From contig CAYSRC010000008.1 in assembly GCA_964433495.1 (NCBI GenBank), forward strand, positions 1 to 63,515: 63,515 nt of DNA. Reading direction: 5' to 3'. Positions 60,885 to 63,515 of the stretch are shown here, piece after piece (position 1 is the stretch's first letter; each line of letters begins with the position of its first letter). A program made the translations under genes and the position numbers. This stretch comes from CAYSRC01 sp964433495 (GTDB lineage: Bacteria; Bacillota; Clostridia; Oscillospirales; Ruminococcaceae). Under the pieces are notes generated by a model, which saw only the letters and a program-made list of their open reading frames with translations, made no database searches and was not told the DNA's origin.

Positions 60885-61616
60885 TCACAGGAGGTTGATG
60901 CCCGCCCTTCGCGCCTGCGCGTGCTGCTCGCTGCGGGGGATGCGGTAGACCCTGCCGTCCTTCAGCAGCCGCGCGCCCGTCTCCTTGAACCAAAAGGGCA
61001 CGCCCGCGTCGAGGCACTGGTCGCGCAGCGACAGGATCCAGCGGTAGTCGCACACCCGCGCCGCGTCCCCCGACTCGCCGCTCGCGACGAGCTTTTCGAT
61101 CCACCCGCCGAGATAGCGGCGCAGGTCGATGCGCTCGAGCAGCGGCGAGCAGATGATCATCCTGTGCGCGACCGGGGCCTCCAAAAAGAGGGGCAGACGC
61201 TCGTCGGCGCGGCGCTGGTTCTCACAAGTGCAGCCGACGCACACGTTGTCGTAGCCGTCGCCCCAGTCGTCGGGCACGCACTGCGCGAGGCGCTCGATGC
61301 GCTTTGTGATAAAAAAGAAGTCGAGGTCGCTGCGCTGCCGCATCATCTCAAAGACCCTGCCGCGCCAGCCGTCGGCCGCCTCGAGGAAAAAGTCGGTCGA
61401 AAAGCAGGTGTCAACCCTCGAGCCCGGGGGGATGACATAGCTGCCGTCCCGTTTTTTGCGCAGGGGCAGGTCAAAATCCGCCGTCCTGAAGACGCGCGAG
61501 GCGTCCCTGCCGTGCCTTGAATCTATCCTGTAGACATAGCAGTTGAGGCAGCCCTCGCTCTTTTTTACGCAGCCGTGCCACGGGCTCCAGCCGACCTCGT
61601 TATCCCTTACTTTCAA
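60885..61616 (-). CDS. DUF5131 family protein (phage Gp37/Gp68-like)
   Basis: 243 residues starting VGWSPWHGCVKKSEGCLNCYVY, the diagnostic block of DUF5131, with W, two Cys and Tyr conserved. Further Cys occur in CVGCTCENQRRADERL. Members occur in phages and bacterial genomes, with a TIM-barrel-like core; a radical-SAM-like chemistry has been suspected but I see no standard CX3CX2C motif (the spacing here is C-6-C-2-C). It overlaps the CDF gene by 17 bp. Confidence 0.85.
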   Translation of the reverse strand: MKVRDNEVGWSPWHGCVKKSEGCLNCYVYRIDSRHGRDASRVFRTADFDLPLRKKRDGSYVIPPGSRVDTCFSTDFFLEAADGWRGRVFEMMRQRSDLDFFFITKRIERLAQCVPDDWGDGYDNVCVGCTCENQRRADERLPLFLEAPVAHRMIICSPLLERIDLRRYLGGWIEKLVASGESGDAARVCDYRWILSLRDQCLDAGVPFWFKETGARLLKDGRVYRIPRSEQHAQARRAGINLL

Positions 61617-62769
61617 AGCCGTGCTCGACCTCCAACACGGGGAATATCGTCTCGTCCTGCGCCTTTATTCCCGCGGTGATCAGGCGTTTTATCTCGGCGT
61701 TTTTGATGGGGAAGCCCCACGGCGCCGACACGTCAAAGACGACGTTGGTGTGGTCGTGCGCCGCGACGACCCGCAGATCGTGCACCGACAGGCGGGGGTC
61801 GATATCCGCGACGATCCCCTCGACGAGCGCGAGCATCCTCGCCCTCGTCTCGTCGTCGCAGTCGACAGGGTCATAGTGGATGACGAGGTGCACGCCGAGC
61901 TCGCGCTCGGCACGGCGCTCGATGTTGTCGATGATGCCGTGGCTGACGAGCGGGTCGAGGGAGGCGGGCATCTCGGCGTGGACGGTGGCGAACTCCCGCC
62001 CCGGCCCGTACGAATGGACCATCAGGTCGTGGGTGCCGATGATCTCGTCATAGCCCGCCAAAAGGCCGGTGATGCTCTCCACAAGCTCCCGCGGCGGCGC
62101 CGCGCCGATGAGGGGGCTGAGGGCCTCCTTGAGCAGCGAGACGCCCGAAATGAGGATAAAGGCCGCGACGGCGGCGCCGACGTATCCGTCGATGTCGACG
62201 TGCCAGATGACCTCGACGAGCGCGCCCGCCATCACCCCGAGGGTGGTGACGACGTCGTTTCGGCTGTCGGCGGACGACGCCTTGAGCGAGCTCGAGTTTA
62301 TCTCACGCCCCACCCTGCCGTAAAACACCGACATCCACAGCTTGACCGCGACACCCGCCGCCAGCACCGCGAAGGACAGCGGGCCGAAGCTCGCCGGCGC
62401 GGGGGTGAGGATGCGCTCGAGCGAGCTCGAGGCGAGCTCAAGCCCCAGCAGCAAAATCACGACCGAAATGAGCGCGCCCGCGAGATACTCGACGCGCGCG
62501 TGGCCGTAGGGGTGTTCTTTGTCGGCGGGCTTTGAGGCTATCTTAAAGCTGAGGAGGGTGACGGCGGACGAGCCCGCGTCCGAGAGGTTGTTGACGGCGT
62601 CGGCGGTGATCGAGACACTGCCGCTCACCAGCCCCACAGCGAGCTTGAAGGCGCACAGCACGGCGTTGCACGCGACGCCCACCGCGCCCGCGAGCGCGCC
62701 CGAGATACCGCGCTCGCGCCGCTCGCCGTCCTTGTCATATACGATTTTTTTTACAACGAAACCTGTCAT
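61600..62769 (-). CDS. Cation diffusion facilitator (CDF) family transporter
   Basis: 389 residues. Six membrane helices with metal-site residues in ADAVNNLSDAGSSAV (helix 2) and SADSRNDVVTTLGVM (helix 5); a C-terminal cytoplasmic domain with HDLMVHSYGPGREFATVHAEM and a further extension of about 80 residues. Such pumps export Zn, Mn or Fe with proton exchange; the DxxxD-type site fits Mn or Fe more than Zn, where HxxxD is usual. First gene of the minus-strand cluster. Confidence 0.92.
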   Translation of the reverse strand: MTGFVVKKIVYDKDGERRERGISGALAGAVGVACNAVLCAFKLAVGLVSGSVSITADAVNNLSDAGSSAVTLLSFKIASKPADKEHPYGHARVEYLAGALISVVILLLGLELASSSLERILTPAPASFGPLSFAVLAAGVAVKLWMSVFYGRVGREINSSSLKASSADSRNDVVTTLGVMAGALVEVIWHVDIDGYVGAAVAAFILISGVSLLKEALSPLIGAAPPRELVESITGLLAGYDEIIGTHDLMVHSYGPGREFATVHAEMPASLDPLVSHGIIDNIERRAERELGVHLVIHYDPVDCDDETRARMLALVEGIVADIDPRLSVHDLRVVAAHDHTNVVFDVSAPWGFPIKNAEIKRLITAGIKAQDETIFPVLEVEHGFESKG

Positions 62770-62849
62770 CTGAAACCTGCCCCCGCGCGTTCGGCGCGCC
62801 GGGGTCTGCCTTTTAGTGATTATTTTTAAATTATTCTTTGGGAGGACGT

Positions 62850-63515
62850 TCAGCTTCGGGGGACACAGCTTCGGCCGACCGGGCTTTTGGGGAACGGGGG
62901 GTGTAATGTTCCGGGTGTCCCGATGCCGAAATCAGCGGCGCCCCCCCGGGAATCCCTCGCACCTGCGCAAATGAACAGACCCCCTGACCCCTCATCCACC
63001 GCGAGCGATCCCCCTTCCCCCTCGCCCTGCATACTCCCGCAGGGCGGCCGCATGTTAAAGGTACGGACATGCCGCACGCCCTACATATTCCCGTAGGGTG
63101 TGCCGAGTGTCGTACAATTTACACTCGGTAGAATTCACGAGAGTATGTGAACCCTGTCGACGTTCGTTCCTATTAACGCCGACAGGGGGAAGATTTTTGG
63201 AACTTAAAGCTTACGCCTATCTATCGAGCCTCGGGCCCTTAGGCTCCCTTGTGTAAAGGGAGAGTCGGCCGTAATCGGTACGACGGCCGACACAACTCGC
63301 GGGAATATGCGAGCCGTGTCGACGAAGTCGACCGAGGGATTGACGCCCTTGAGCTTCCCCCGTGGGGGGAAGAGCCGAACGCAATCGGAACGGCGTTCGG
63401 CACAACTCGCGGGAATATGCGAGCCGTGTCAGCGCAGCTGACTGATGAGGGGTTAGCTCGCTCGTTTGACTTCAGGCTTGCCGTGAATAAGAAGCTCCCC
63501 GCCCCCTCATCCACC
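62850..63515. repeat. Repeat block at the right edge
   Basis: It holds CCCCTCATCCACCGCGAG (62990), type 1 hairpins at 63025-63044, 63079-63098, 63134-63151, 63296-63313 and 63406-63423 (stems CCCTGC, CCCTAC, TTCAC, CTCGC, CTCGC), type 2 hairpins at about 63103-63130, 63264-63291 (GTCGGCCGT) and 63374-63401 (GCCGAACGC). The last 13 bases repeat those at the left edge. The last element is cut by the window end. No gene. Confidence 0.8.

Noticed and set aside
60885..61616. Radical SAM enzyme
   Set aside because: The N-terminal cysteines are not spaced CX3CX2C; the WSPWHGC and GCLNCY block fits DUF5131 better.
1..63515. tRNA or rRNA genes
   Set aside because: I looked for T-loop words such as GGTTCGAATCC with a matching acceptor stem and for conserved rRNA segments on both strands and found none.

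Overview
The window looks like chromosome of a GC-rich, endospore-forming Clostridium-class bacterium, probably an Oscillospiraceae-like anaerobe. The evidence is a dipicolinate synthase pair (DpaA/DpaB), an uninterrupted sigma-K gene, the IspH-ribosomal protein S1 fusion typical of Clostridia, strong GGAGG ribosome binding sites, frequent GTG/TTG starts and FeoB-type Cys-rich proteins. No tRNA, rRNA, CRISPR array, phage module or plasmid replication gene was found. Both ends lie inside the same dispersed repeat, so the window may be one assembly contig that broke at repeats.

Layout. 0.4-2.9 kb: TetR-regulated MacB/FtsX-type ABC exporter. 3.6-7.1 kb (minus): sugar kinase, CCA-adding enzyme and cyclophilin in one overlapping operon. 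7.3-8.0 kb: a decayed IS200/IS605 tnpA end and a small exported protein with two tandem CCHC zinc knuckles. 8.3-9.8 kb: dipicolinate synthase. 10.3-14.9 kb: flavoprotein, cmk, plsC and ispH-rpsA in one tight operon. 15-20.3 kb: sigK, an HD nucleotidase, a small HTH gene with lower-GC flanks, degV, a membrane protein and a TetR regulator. 21.1-25.5 kb: MarR-controlled heterodimeric ABC exporter. 25.7-33.9 kb: PrsA-like foldase, lipid kinase, AI-2E-type permease, an orphan OadB/OadG sodium pump pair, a class I amidotransferase, a Cys-rich protein, and rplM-rpsI. 34.3-37.9 kb: a phosphoribosyltransferase, a creatininase-family hydrolase, and purH under a guanine riboswitch with a visible attenuator. 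38.4-48.7 kb: galactose use, with galK-GNAT-galT on plus and mglB-mglA-mglC on minus plus a truncated second mglB. 49.3-51.6 kb: TetR plus an ABC-2 exporter. 52.3-57.4 kb: esterase, acyltransferase and zinc-ribbon membrane protein, then a ferredoxin-like aldo/keto reductase. 58-62.8 kb (minus): CDF transporter, DUF5131 protein, FeoB-associated peptide, GIY-YIG/HD frame, M24 peptidase-like protein and PfkB kinase.

The genes form ordinary metabolic and export modules. Galactose would enter through MglBAC and be processed by GalK and GalT (no galE seen here). Guanine would switch off purH transcription. Three exporters each sit with their own repressor gene.

The least ordinary material is in the long intergenic stretches. 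They hold arrays of short hairpins of two kinds. Type 1 has the loop GGGAATAT (or GAGAATAT). Type 2 has a loop containing GGTACG or GGAACG. The loops stay constant while the stems change on both sides, keeping complementarity. The hairpins sit next to each other, often alternating, in at least eight places. Around them are a 237-bp repeat, a MITE-like element with terminal inverted repeats, and four separate local tandem repeats (84, 97, 147 and 222 bp). I read this as a mosaic palindromic repeat family whose mobilising enzyme is not in the window.
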